Positions 37,494 to 45,843 of a stretch of DNA of 64,000 bases are shown piece by piece. The position numbers and the translations under genes were made by a program. The notes below the pieces were generated by a model. The model did not search any database and was not told the origin of the DNA. It saw only the letters and a program-made list of their open reading frames with translations. Source of the stretch: SZUA-36 sp963727635 (GTDB lineage Bacteria; Pseudomonadota; Gammaproteobacteria; Xanthomonadales; SZUA-36); contig CAVSHP010000015.1 in assembly GCA_963727635.1 (NCBI GenBank), positions 124,001 through 188,000 on the forward strand, in the 5' to 3' direction. Numbering within the stretch: position 1 is the stretch's first letter; every line of letters begins with the position of its first letter.

Positions 37494-40421
37494 ATGCGTA
37501 GGCTTTTAGCTTTAATCCTGATCGGACTGGTGCTAGCTGTTCCGTGCGCATTATTTGCGGATCAAACCCCCGCCAAAATTTCGCAATACCGGGACTGGGT
37601 CACCGAGATGAAAGGCCAGGAACGCGGGCCATTCGCATACCTCAGGTGGTTCTGCAATGACGGCACCGTAATGCCTCCCCAGGCCTATGCCTGCAAGGAT
37701 CACGGCGGCGGTTATCAGCACGGCGAGTGGAGTGAAAAAACACGCGAACTGCGTCAGCATGGCTACCTGGTCGCGAACGGCCTCGCGGGTCTTGATGCCT
37801 CGGAATGGTTAGACGAGCCCGATTTTGATAACCGCTATGCGCAACTCCTGATCGAACGTTTCCTGATCAGTGCCGACGATGGCTGGATCATGCGGCGCGC
37901 CCAGTTTTACCGTGGTGCAGTCCAGGAGGAAGACGAGCGGGCGGCAGCGCGTTCATTGCTGATCGAAATGTGTTCCAGTGACCACTGGATCGGGCCAGGT
38001 TTTGTGGCGCTCAGGGTCGGTGTCCGGATACTGCCGCACGGCGCCAACAGCGCCTCGATCCAGAAAGTGCGGGAACTGTCTGCATCGCTTTCAGACCAGG
38101 ATGCCGGGTTCAAACAGCTGCGCGCGAAGATACACGGCGCGCCCGGTGCCGAGGATGCCGAAAGCGTCCGCGAATACGCGGCGGGTCTGCCAGACGGAGT
38201 CAGCAAACAGCCCTACCTGGAACTGGCTGCGGAAATACAAAACATCTACCAGTCAGCGCCACTGGCTACGGAACTCAACAAGATGGCGGCCCGTTATACT
38301 GCAGCGCCCTGGTTACAGGAGATGTTGACAAAGTCGGCCGACACGCTGCGCAGCGATGGACAGCCCGCCGCACGGTTCAAGACCACCGGCATATTACTGG
38401 CCGATCTGCGCAATGCCCTGCCGCGTATCAAATCAGCCTCGGTGCGGCTGGATATACTGGATCTCAGCTTGCGGGTGGAAGTTGAAAACTTCAGCGCCGC
38501 AAATGCGCTGCGCAGCGAGCTTGCGACAGCGACCCGCAAACAGCGGACGGCCTTCCTTGCGTCCGCCGGGCAGGCCGCCTTCGGCACGGGTGTGATCAAT
38601 GCGCGTTTGTTCGCCGAGATGGAAAACACGCTTGCGACCATGGGTGCAGACGAAATAAACCTGGAAGCCTATATGCGTGATCTGGGCTATCTTGGACGCG
38701 CACCCGGATGGGGAACCCAGGCCTTGCGGATGTATTTCTATGCGGCAATGGAAAAACTTTCACAGATCGAGCCGTTGGCGATGTTGTTCATCCAGGACCA
38801 GTTACGTGGAAGCCCGTTGCTGGTTTTCGCAAAAGTGCTGGATGGCTTGTCACGTGATGCAAACCGGCTCGCAGGTGTTAAACACCGCTTGTTTGATGAG
38901 GAGATCGGCGTGGGTTTCAGCGCCTTGAATCCAGGCCTGGCGCGCGGTGTTCTGCACGTTGAACCGGATTTGAGTGATTTGGAAAACTTCAGCGCGGACG
39001 GTATCTACCTGCTGCCCGAAACCGTTTCCGACCTGCCGCCGGTGGCCGGCATTCTGACCGCGGGTGAGGGTAATCCGCTTTCGCATGTCCAGTTACTGGC
39101 GAGAAACCTGGGCATTCCAAATGTCACGGTTGACGCAGCGGTGGTTGCCGAACTGGCCAAACACGATGGTGAAAGCATCGTCATGGCCGTCAGCAAATCG
39201 GGCCTGGTTGAAATTGTAGCGTGGTCGGACAGCTGGAAAAAAGTCTTCGCAGACGCCGATTCCGCAAGTGGTGTGGTGATCAACCCCGACCTGGAAAAAC
39301 TGAATCTGTCGTTACACGACCTGGTGCCGCTGGATGATCTGCGCGCGGTTGACTCGGGCCGGATCGTTGGCCCCAAGGCGGCGAAGCTCGGTGAGTTGCG
39401 TGCTCACTATCCCGGCAACGTATCCCGCGGCGTGGCGATTCCATTTGGCATATTCCGCCAGGAAGCATTCGAACAGCCTTATGCCGGTGGTGACAGCACC
39501 GTTTTCGAGTGGATGGTCAAAAGCTATGAGGAACTGGCCTTGATCCCGGCGGACGATCCGGCGCGCGCCAGCATGACAGAGGCGTTTCGTGCGGAACTCT
39601 ACGCCATCGTCATCAATACAAAATTAAGCGCCGGATTCAGGGAAAAGCTGGCTGTTGCGATGAAAGACACCTTCGGTTCAGATGAACCGCCGGGGGTCTT
39701 TGTCCGCTCTGACACCAACGTCGAGGACCTCGCCGGGTTTACCGGCGCCGGTCTGAACCTGACCCTGCCCAACGTGGTGGGTCATGAAAACCTGCTCAAG
39801 GCGATCACCGAAGTCTGGGCCTCGCCCTTTACCGCCCGTGCTTTTGCCTGGCGCCAGTCGCATATGTCACAACCTGAGCAGGTGTACACGTCCATCCTGC
39901 TGCTCGAATCAGTGGCAGTGGATAAATCCGGTGTACTGGTGACCGAGGATATCGATACCGGCAATCGGCAGGTTGTTTCGGTGGCGGTCAATGAAGGTCT
40001 GGGTGGTGCAGTCGACGGACAGGCTGCGGAATCCCTGCGTATACCGCTGGATGGCTCGGCAGTGCGGGTACTAGCAACCGCCACTGCACCCTGGCGCAGG
40101 GTACTGAATCCGAAAGGTGGCCTGACTTTCCTGCCCACCAGTGGCAGTGACACCGTCCTGCAACCGGCAGAAATTGCACAGCTCATCGATTTTGCCAGAC
40201 ACCTGCCGGAAAAGTTTCCGGCGATTACCGATGACGATGGTCATCCGGCGCCTGCAGATGTTGAATTTGGGTTCTTAAACGGCGACCTGAGACTGTTCCA
40301 GCTACGGCCCTTCCTGGAAAGCAAAATGGCGAAAAGTATCGCTTACCTGCAGCAGATGGACTCCCGTCTGAAGGATACCGCATCGATCGGGGTCGACATG
40401 AACGCGGTGCCTGAACAATGA
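37494..40421 (+). CDS. Exported PEP-synthase/PPDK-like dikinase
   Basis: 975 residues from the ATG at 37494 (after GGGAGA), which gives a signal peptide RRLLALILIGLVLAVPCALFA; the frame is open upstream, but starting there would bury the signal. Residues 25-480 are helical and unassigned. Around 525 is a phosphohistidine swivelling domain (NPLSHVQLLARNLGIPNV, His of the TSH motif). Residues 620-935 are the ATP-grasp PEP/pyruvate-binding domain (VGPKAAKLGEL, GVAIPFGIF, FVRSDTNVEDLAGFTGAG, ITEVWASPFTARAFAWRQ, LRLFQLRPF). The order, His domain before ATP-grasp, is that of glucan water dikinases rather than PEP synthase, and no PEP-carboxyl-end barrel is present. An exported enzyme would face a compartment without ATP. 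Overlaps the next gene by four bases. Confidence 0.75.
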   Translation: MRRLLALILIGLVLAVPCALFADQTPAKISQYRDWVTEMKGQERGPFAYLRWFCNDGTVMPPQAYACKDHGGGYQHGEWSEKTRELRQHGYLVANGLAGLDASEWLDEPDFDNRYAQLLIERFLISADDGWIMRRAQFYRGAVQEEDERAAARSLLIEMCSSDHWIGPGFVALRVGVRILPHGANSASIQKVRELSASLSDQDAGFKQLRAKIHGAPGAEDAESVREYAAGLPDGVSKQPYLELAAEIQNIYQSAPLATELNKMAARYTAAPWLQEMLTKSADTLRSDGQPAARFKTTGILLADLRNALPRIKSASVRLDILDLSLRVEVENFSAANALRSELATATRKQRTAFLASAGQAAFGTGVINARLFAEMENTLATMGADEINLEAYMRDLGYLGRAPGWGTQALRMYFYAAMEKLSQIEPLAMLFIQDQLRGSPLLVFAKVLDGLSRDANRLAGVKHRLFDEEIGVGFSALNPGLARGVLHVEPDLSDLENFSADGIYLLPETVSDLPPVAGILTAGEGNPLSHVQLLARNLGIPNVTVDAAVVAELAKHDGESIVMAVSKSGLVEIVAWSDSWKKVFADADSASGVVINPDLEKLNLSLHDLVPLDDLRAVDSGRIVGPKAAKLGELRAHYPGNVSRGVAIPFGIFRQEAFEQPYAGGDSTVFEWMVKSYEELALIPADDPARASMTEAFRAELYAIVINTKLSAGFREKLAVAMKDTFGSDEPPGVFVRSDTNVEDLAGFTGAGLNLTLPNVVGHENLLKAITEVWASPFTARAFAWRQSHMSQPEQVYTSILLLESVAVDKSGVLVTEDIDTGNRQVVSVAVNEGLGGAVDGQAAESLRIPLDGSAVRVLATATAPWRRVLNPKGGLTFLPTSGSDTVLQPAEIAQLIDFARHLPEKFPAITDDDGHPAPADVEFGFLNGDLRLFQLRPFLESKMAKSIAYLQQMDSRLKDTASIGVDMNAVPEQ

Positions 40422-41698
40422 AAACTGCACACCGATTGAGCGCAATTCTGCTGACCGGCACAGTGATGTTGCTCCCGGTTGCGGCCATGGCTTATCCGCT
40501 GGATGGTTACGAGGAAACCGGTATCCGGCGCGTGGAGGGTGCCCGCCTGGCCAATGAAGGCCTGGCGATTGGCGGTTTTCAGCCACCGGGCGCCATGCTG
40601 ACGACCGAGCAGGTGGATCTCAGGTTGCTGAACAGGAAGATTACCCTGCCGGTGGCTGATCCGGAATTTAGTGCGCAAATCGTAGCGCTGCTTGGTGAGG
40701 AAGCGGACCGCTATGGTATTGCCGTGCTCGACATAACCGATCCGGACCATCCTCGTTATGCCGAACACCGTGGCGATTACAAACAGAACGTTGGCAGCGT
40801 TGGCAAGTTGCTGGTCGCACTTGGTGTTTTCCAGTCGCTGGCCGATACCTATCCGGATGACCTGGAGCGCAGGAAGGCAATTCTGCGCGATAGCATCATT
40901 ACGGCAGATGACTTTGCCCACAGTGATCATCATGTGGTCAGGATGTTCGATGTTGATTCGAGGTTTCTGACACGCCGTAAAATCGCCGATGGCGACCAGG
41001 CTTCACTGTGGGAGTACCTGGACTGGATGCTTTCCGTCAGTTCGAACTCGGCGGCCTCGATGGTCATGCGTGATGCCATGCTGCTGAGGCATTTTGGCAA
41101 GGATTATCCGCTGACGGAAGAACAGATCAAAAACTTTTTTTCTACCACGCCGCGCGCCGAACTGACCAGGCTGTTCCAGCAGACATTCTGGGAACCGGTG
41201 ACCCGCAATGGCCTGCCGCTGGAGCAGATACGCCAGGGCAGCTTTTTTACCCAGCAGGGTAAGGCCCACGTCAGCGGCGGCGGCAACAGCTACGCGACGG
41301 CCCGCGCCCTGATGGAATTTCTGTTAAAGATGGAAGAGGGTGGTTTGGTGGACGAGTGGAGCAGTCGCGAGCTGAAAAGGTTGTTGTATATGACCGAGCG
41401 GCGTATCCGTTACGCATCATCCCCCGAGCTGAGGGAAGCGGCCGTCTATTTCAAATCCGGTTCACTCTATAAATGCAAGCAGGAGGAAGGGTTCAATTGT
41501 TCCGCTTACCACGGCAACGTGATCAATTACATGAATTCGGTGGCGATCGTCGAACAGGAAATCGACGCTGTGAAGCTGCAGTATATGGTGATCATAATAT
41601 CCAACGTTCTGAAGAGAAATTCAGCGGAAGTTCACCAGCAACTCGGCGGCGAAATCCACAAATTGATCAAGGCAGAACATGCTGTTGGGACACCCTGA
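40418..41698 (+). CDS. Exported serine hydrolase of the class A beta-lactamase fold
   Basis: 426 residues with a signal peptide (LLTGTVMLLPVAAMA). The three active-site motifs are visible: SVGK in NVGSVGKLLVALG (SxxK), SSNSAASMVM (SxN-like) and YFKSGSLYKC (KSG). It is longer than an ordinary class A beta-lactamase, with extra segments before SxxK and between the motifs, so it is more likely a peptidoglycan-type D,D-peptidase or another serine hydrolase. The ATG overlaps the stop of the dikinase-like gene (ATGA), indicating translational coupling. It is convergent with a second enzyme of the same fold. Confidence 0.72.
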   Translation: MKTAHRLSAILLTGTVMLLPVAAMAYPLDGYEETGIRRVEGARLANEGLAIGGFQPPGAMLTTEQVDLRLLNRKITLPVADPEFSAQIVALLGEEADRYGIAVLDITDPDHPRYAEHRGDYKQNVGSVGKLLVALGVFQSLADTYPDDLERRKAILRDSIITADDFAHSDHHVVRMFDVDSRFLTRRKIADGDQASLWEYLDWMLSVSSNSAASMVMRDAMLLRHFGKDYPLTEEQIKNFFSTTPRAELTRLFQQTFWEPVTRNGLPLEQIRQGSFFTQQGKAHVSGGGNSYATARALMEFLLKMEEGGLVDEWSSRELKRLLYMTERRIRYASSPELREAAVYFKSGSLYKCKQEEGFNCSAYHGNVINYMNSVAIVEQEIDAVKLQYMVIIISNVLKRNSAEVHQQLGGEIHKLIKAEHAVGTP

Positions 41699-42593
41699 AA
41701 ACTGGCTGGGCGGCTTTTATTTTGGCGTTGTAGGAAACGGCTAACTCATGCAGGGGGGCGGCCAGCTTCTCAATCCATACAGCGCCTTTCGGGTTGTGCG
41801 AGAGGGCGACCATGATGTACGCGAGACCCTTGCTGCGCACCAGCGCGCTGTCTGCGTGATAGTCTCTCCACGAACCTGATTTTCTGAACAACTCAAGACC
41901 GGGGTATGCTTTCAGACCCTTGACGAATTTGTGCTTGATACCGGGATGGGAAAGCGCCTCGAGCATCAACTTGGTCTGCTGCGGGCTGACCAGGGTGCCA
42001 TTCTGCAATTTGTAGTAAAAGCGCGCTGCCTGGTATGCGGTTGCGCCGTGAGACAAACCCGACAGGGGGTCACGGTGGTAGGCTGCGGCCGGGCCATAAT
42101 CCTTGCCAACCCACAGACCGCCGTTACCCTTCTGGTCGTAAAAGTTGAACCTGGGCGATTGCAGGATATCCAGCAGTTCCTCACGGCCCACCTGGGCGAG
42201 AACCTTGGTTGCGCAGGCATTGCATGAATACCGGATCATGTTGTCGATATCCATCTGTAACTCGTCGTTCAGTTGCAGCCGGCCGTCATCGATTTCAACG
42301 GCGGCACCCAGCAATATTGCAATTTTGGGCAGACTGGCTGCATACACCATGTTATCGCCGTTGAGTTCTGCGAGGTGGGGTTTGTCGGGATCGGTGACGA
42401 TAACCAGCACGACCGCGAGTTCCTGTGACTTGATGGCGCCCGTCAGGTTTTGCTTGGCAATAACTGATTCCAGACCTTTTTGTAGTTGCAGGTCCTCGGC
42501 ATTACTCAGGATTTCAACGTCCTGTTTGGCAAACAGCGGTCCGCAAAACAACATGAGTGTTGCGATCACCAAAGCGCATTTGAGTGTATGCAT
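41667..42593 (-). CDS. Exported class A beta-lactamase-like serine hydrolase
   Basis: About 308 residues from the ATG at 42593, which begins a signal peptide (LVIATLMLFCGPLFA); codons further upstream are not conserved-looking. Motifs: SLPK in YAASLPKIAILLG (SxxK), SCN in YSCNACATKV (SxN), and FRKSGSWRDY (KSG). The cysteine-rich second motif is unusual. The 3' end overlaps the convergent serine hydrolase gene by 32 bases. Could be a narrow-spectrum beta-lactamase or a D,D-peptidase-like enzyme; the Glu166 region is not recognisable. Confidence 0.7.
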   Translation of the reverse strand: MHTLKCALVIATLMLFCGPLFAKQDVEILSNAEDLQLQKGLESVIAKQNLTGAIKSQELAVVLVIVTDPDKPHLAELNGDNMVYAASLPKIAILLGAAVEIDDGRLQLNDELQMDIDNMIRYSCNACATKVLAQVGREELLDILQSPRFNFYDQKGNGGLWVGKDYGPAAAYHRDPLSGLSHGATAYQAARFYYKLQNGTLVSPQQTKLMLEALSHPGIKHKFVKGLKAYPGLELFRKSGSWRDYHADSALVRSKGLAYIMVALSHNPKGAVWIEKLAAPLHELAVSYNAKIKAAQPVFRVSQQHVLP

Positions 42594-42716
42594 ACTACCT
42601 TTCGTACAAGGCTGGACCGGATAATTGCAAGATTTCGACCTGCCTTTTAGTAGGCTTGGGTCGACCAAAGTCAGGATATAATACACTTTAGCAATAAAAA
42701 ATCGAACATTATCTGC

Positions 42717-44906
42717 ATGATCGCATACCTGAGAAACACCACCCTGACCTTCCGCATTATCGCCGGCATGGCTTTGGGTGTGCTCACCGGCTTGTTTCTT
42801 GGTGAAGACGCCACCAGGCTGAAACTGATCGGTGATATCTGGATCGGGCTGATGCAGATGACCATTCTGCCTTACGTGATCATGTCCCTGATCGTTGGCC
42901 TGGGCCAGTTGGATTCGGCCCTGGCAAAGCGCCTGGCGGTCCGGGGCGGTCTGTTGTTGCTGCTGTTCTGGGCGATCGCCCTGCTGATCATCACCGTGAT
43001 GCCAATGTCGTTTCCGGTGTTTGAAAATGCGACGTTTTACAGTGCCAGTTCAAAAGAAGTGGTTTCGCAATTTAACCCGATTGAACTGTATATCCCGAGC
43101 AATCCGTTTCACGCCATGGCCAATACCGTTATCCCTGCTGTCGTTATTTTCAGTTCAGCTGTTGGCGTCGCGTTGATCGGGATGCCTAAAAAGAACGTGA
43201 TGATCGAGTTCCTGGCCACTTTTTTGGAAGCGCTTGGCCGGGTAACCCGCTTTATTGTCGGCCTGACCCCGATCGGTGTTTACGCGATTGTCGCCGTGGC
43301 TGCCGGCACCATGAGTTGGGCTGAAATTGCACGCCTTGAGGTGTATTTTGTTATTTATATCGTGGCAGCCCTTTACCTGACGCTGTGGGTTTTGCCGGTC
43401 CTGATCTCGACCCTGACCCCGTTTAAATACAAGGATCTTTTCCGTCATTCGAAAGAAGCGCTGCTGACCGCTTTTTTCACACAGAATGTTTTCATTATCC
43501 TGCCCATGCTGATCGATGCCAGCAGGAGGCTTTACAGTGAATACGGACTCAAAACAGATGCCACGGACTCGTTGAGTGAAGTCATCGTGCCAGTGACGTT
43601 TAATTTTCCCAATACGGGAAAGTTGTTATCACTGATGTTTGTACCATTTGCTGCCTGGCTTGCCGGTTCGCCGATGGAGCTTTCAAGTTATCCCAATTTC
43701 CTGCTTTCGGGTCTGGCCAGTTATTTCGCCAAGGCTCAGATCGCTCTGCCATTCATGCTTGATCTGCAGAAGGTTCCACAGGATCTGTTCCAGTTGTACA
43801 ACGCGACCGGAATTATCAATGGAAAATTTGACGCCATGGTATCTGCGATGAATCTTCTTGCATTCAGCGTGATCGGTACTGCAGCGTTAACCGGACATCT
43901 CAGAATCAACTTCATGAAAATTATGCGTTTTACCCTGCTGTCGATGGCCTTGCTAATCCTGACGGTGCTCGCGACGCGTGTCTTTTTTGAAACGGTCATT
44001 GATACGGACTACAACAAGGACAAGATCATCATGGCCATGGGTTTGATTGCGCCGGCGGTTCAGACCACCGTGTTTGAGCGCCGTGAGGACGTGCCATCGC
44101 GTTACAGGGCGGGCATGCCTGAAGACTGGTCCGTGCTTCAGCAAATCACGCATCGTGGTGTATTGAGGGTGGGTTACGTGCCGGACCGTCTGCCCTTTAC
44201 ATTTATAAACGATAAAGGTGACCTGGTAGGTTTCGACGTCGAGATTTTAAACCTGTTCGCCAGCGAAATGGGTGTCTCGCTGGAGTTTGTCCCGGTCACC
44301 TGGGATACGCTTTTTGAGCAGATCAATAGCGACGAGGTGGATATCGTCGGCACCGTTCCGCTGACAACCCAGATACTGATGAACCTGGACCTGTCTGATC
44401 CCTACCTCGATGGAGCGCTCAGTCTTGTTGTCAGGGATCATCGGCGCCAGGATTTTTCGCAGCGAAAAAGACTGCGGACACTGAGTGAATTGACCATCGC
44501 CTACGAGGGACCGGTGGAATACATCAGGGCTGCGGTGGAGGCGTCGATGCCGACAACCAATATCACGTGGAAAGAAATCAGGAATTACGCCGAATTCTTT
44601 GAGCAGAAAGGTGATAACTACGATGCCCTGATCGTCGAAGCGGAAATTGGCGCAGCCTGGACACTACTACATCCTGAATACACCGTGTTGGTGCCTGAGT
44701 CTTCGAAGCTGAATATGCCGCTTGGCTTCGCAGTGCCCCTGGGTCAGTCCAAATTTGCCGCATCCCTGGGTCGATGGCTGTCAGCCAAGAAATCCACTGG
44801 TGATATCCAGGTTGCGTACGACTATTGGATCTTGGGCAAGGGTGCCGAAAAGAAAACACCCAGGTGGTCGATCAAGAATGACGTGTTCGGTTGGGGCCGG
44901 GAATGA
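42717..44906 (+). CDS. Dicarboxylate/glutamate symporter fused to a solute-binding domain
   Basis: 729 residues. Residues 1-420 form a sodium/proton:dicarboxylate symporter (SDF/DAACS, GltP-like): N-terminal LRNTTLTFRIIAGMALGVL, multiple helices, SLIVGLGQL, a VTFNFPNTGKLLSL hairpin region and LFQLYNATGIINGK. After another helix, residues about 475-720 form a periplasmic solute-binding domain of the amino-acid (SBP_bac_3) type: ITHRGVLRVGYVPDRLPFTF, GDLVGFDVEILNLFASEMG, VDIVGTVPLTTQ, LSDPYLDGALSLVV. Such a chimera would catch substrate and hand it to its own carrier, a design not typical of SDF symporters. Likely substrates are glutamate, aspartate or C4 acids. The frame is intact and the gene is divergent from the beta-lactamase-like gene. 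Confidence 0.87.
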   Translation: MIAYLRNTTLTFRIIAGMALGVLTGLFLGEDATRLKLIGDIWIGLMQMTILPYVIMSLIVGLGQLDSALAKRLAVRGGLLLLLFWAIALLIITVMPMSFPVFENATFYSASSKEVVSQFNPIELYIPSNPFHAMANTVIPAVVIFSSAVGVALIGMPKKNVMIEFLATFLEALGRVTRFIVGLTPIGVYAIVAVAAGTMSWAEIARLEVYFVIYIVAALYLTLWVLPVLISTLTPFKYKDLFRHSKEALLTAFFTQNVFIILPMLIDASRRLYSEYGLKTDATDSLSEVIVPVTFNFPNTGKLLSLMFVPFAAWLAGSPMELSSYPNFLLSGLASYFAKAQIALPFMLDLQKVPQDLFQLYNATGIINGKFDAMVSAMNLLAFSVIGTAALTGHLRINFMKIMRFTLLSMALLILTVLATRVFFETVIDTDYNKDKIIMAMGLIAPAVQTTVFERREDVPSRYRAGMPEDWSVLQQITHRGVLRVGYVPDRLPFTFINDKGDLVGFDVEILNLFASEMGVSLEFVPVTWDTLFEQINSDEVDIVGTVPLTTQILMNLDLSDPYLDGALSLVVRDHRRQDFSQRKRLRTLSELTIAYEGPVEYIRAAVEASMPTTNITWKEIRNYAEFFEQKGDNYDALIVEAEIGAAWTLLHPEYTVLVPESSKLNMPLGFAVPLGQSKFAASLGRWLSAKKSTGDIQVAYDYWILGKGAEKKTPRWSIKNDVFGWGRE

Positions 44907-44923
44907 ACGCCTGTATGCGCGCT

Positions 44924-45238
44924 TTATTCTTCCGGTGCGATGCTTAGCCTTAGACCTTCATGGTCGGGCTGCAGTTGGAGTTGACAGCTCAGGCGGGAAT
45001 TTTCCTGCGTACAGTCAAAGACATCGAGAAGGTCCTGTTCATCCGGGTCCGGCTGGGGGAAACGGTCCAGCCATGCCTCGTCGAGGTAAACATGGCAGGT
45101 GCCGCAGGAACACAATCCGCCACAAATGGCCGGCACGCCCCACTCGTATCCCCTGAGGGTCTCCATCAGGCTGTCACCATCACGGGCCTCGATCTCATGC
45201 ACCCGGTTGTCCAGGTCTTTCACAGAAATATTGATCAA
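44924..45238 (-). CDS. [2Fe-2S] ferredoxin
   Basis: 104 residues of the adrenodoxin/ISC-like type. Cluster ligands: CGGLCSCGTC (C-x5-C-x2-C) and a final Cys in SRLSCQL. The first strand VKDLDNRVHEIEARDG and GDSLMETLR are typical. It is divergent from the formate dehydrogenase operon and convergent with the symporter fusion. It could serve as electron carrier for a nearby oxidoreductase, but no partner is adjacent. Confidence 0.88.
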   Translation of the reverse strand: MINISVKDLDNRVHEIEARDGDSLMETLRGYEWGVPAICGGLCSCGTCHVYLDEAWLDRFPQPDPDEQDLLDVFDCTQENSRLSCQLQLQPDHEGLRLSIAPEE

Positions 45239-45288
45239 AACAACGCCTCTCCAAATTGATTTTTCACACTGACATCGCTCAAAGCGGG

Positions 45289-45304
45289 TGGCATTATATT
45301 TGTT
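45289..45304 (+). promoter_or_regulatory. Possible sigma-54-type promoter before the formate dehydrogenase genes
   Basis: TGGCATTATATTTGTT has the GG and the 10-base gap of a -24/-12 element, with GT in place of the usual GC at -12. It is 70 bases ahead of fdsG. Sigma-54 control is known for some formate dehydrogenase genes, but the match here is imperfect and no enhancer-binding protein is nearby. Confidence 0.22.
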
Positions 45305-45373
45305 TATGCGTGGAAATGGGGGTAAATTGCCTGAAAAATTTTAAAGCGTTGACCAGGCCCGAAAGGATAATAC

Positions 45374-45841
45374 ATGCGTTCATCCAGCGGAATTCCGGAA
45401 ACCGTCGTATCGGCGGCAGTGCAAAAATATGCGGATATCCCGGGTGGCCTGATGCCATTGCTGCAGGAAATCCAGGCAGGGCTCGGCTTTATCCCGAAGG
45501 ATTCAGTTGCCGAAATCGCCCGCGGCATGGGCTTGTCCAGGGCGGAAGTCCACGGTGTCATCAGTTACTATCAGGATTTTCATGCTGAGCCCAGGGGGCA
45601 GACAACGATTCACCTGTGCCGTGCCGAAGCCTGCCAGGCCGTTGGTTCGCGGCATCTCGAAGCACACGCCAAAAGCCGCCTGGGTATCGACTATGGCGGC
45701 ACCACTATAGATGGCCGATACTCACTGGAAGCGGTTTATTGTCTCGGCAACTGCGCCTGCGGGCCTTCGATCCGCATCGGAGATGACGTCTTCGCACGGG
45801 TCGATGCGGACCGGTTTGACGCTCTGCTGGACGAAAACTGA
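45374..45841 (+). CDS. fdsG: NAD-dependent formate dehydrogenase gamma subunit
   Basis: 155 residues, NuoE-like. It binds one [2Fe-2S] cluster through CRAEACQA and CLGNCACGP-type cysteines, after the GGLMPLLQEIQAGLGFIP and VHGVISYYQDFHAEPRG segments. It works with FdsB as the NAD-reducing diaphorase arm of soluble molybdenum formate dehydrogenase. First gene of the operon; fdsB starts three bases after its stop. Confidence 0.93.
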   Translation: MRSSSGIPETVVSAAVQKYADIPGGLMPLLQEIQAGLGFIPKDSVAEIARGMGLSRAEVHGVISYYQDFHAEPRGQTTIHLCRAEACQAVGSRHLEAHAKSRLGIDYGGTTIDGRYSLEAVYCLGNCACGPSIRIGDDVFARVDADRFDALLDEN

Positions 45842-45843
45842 AC

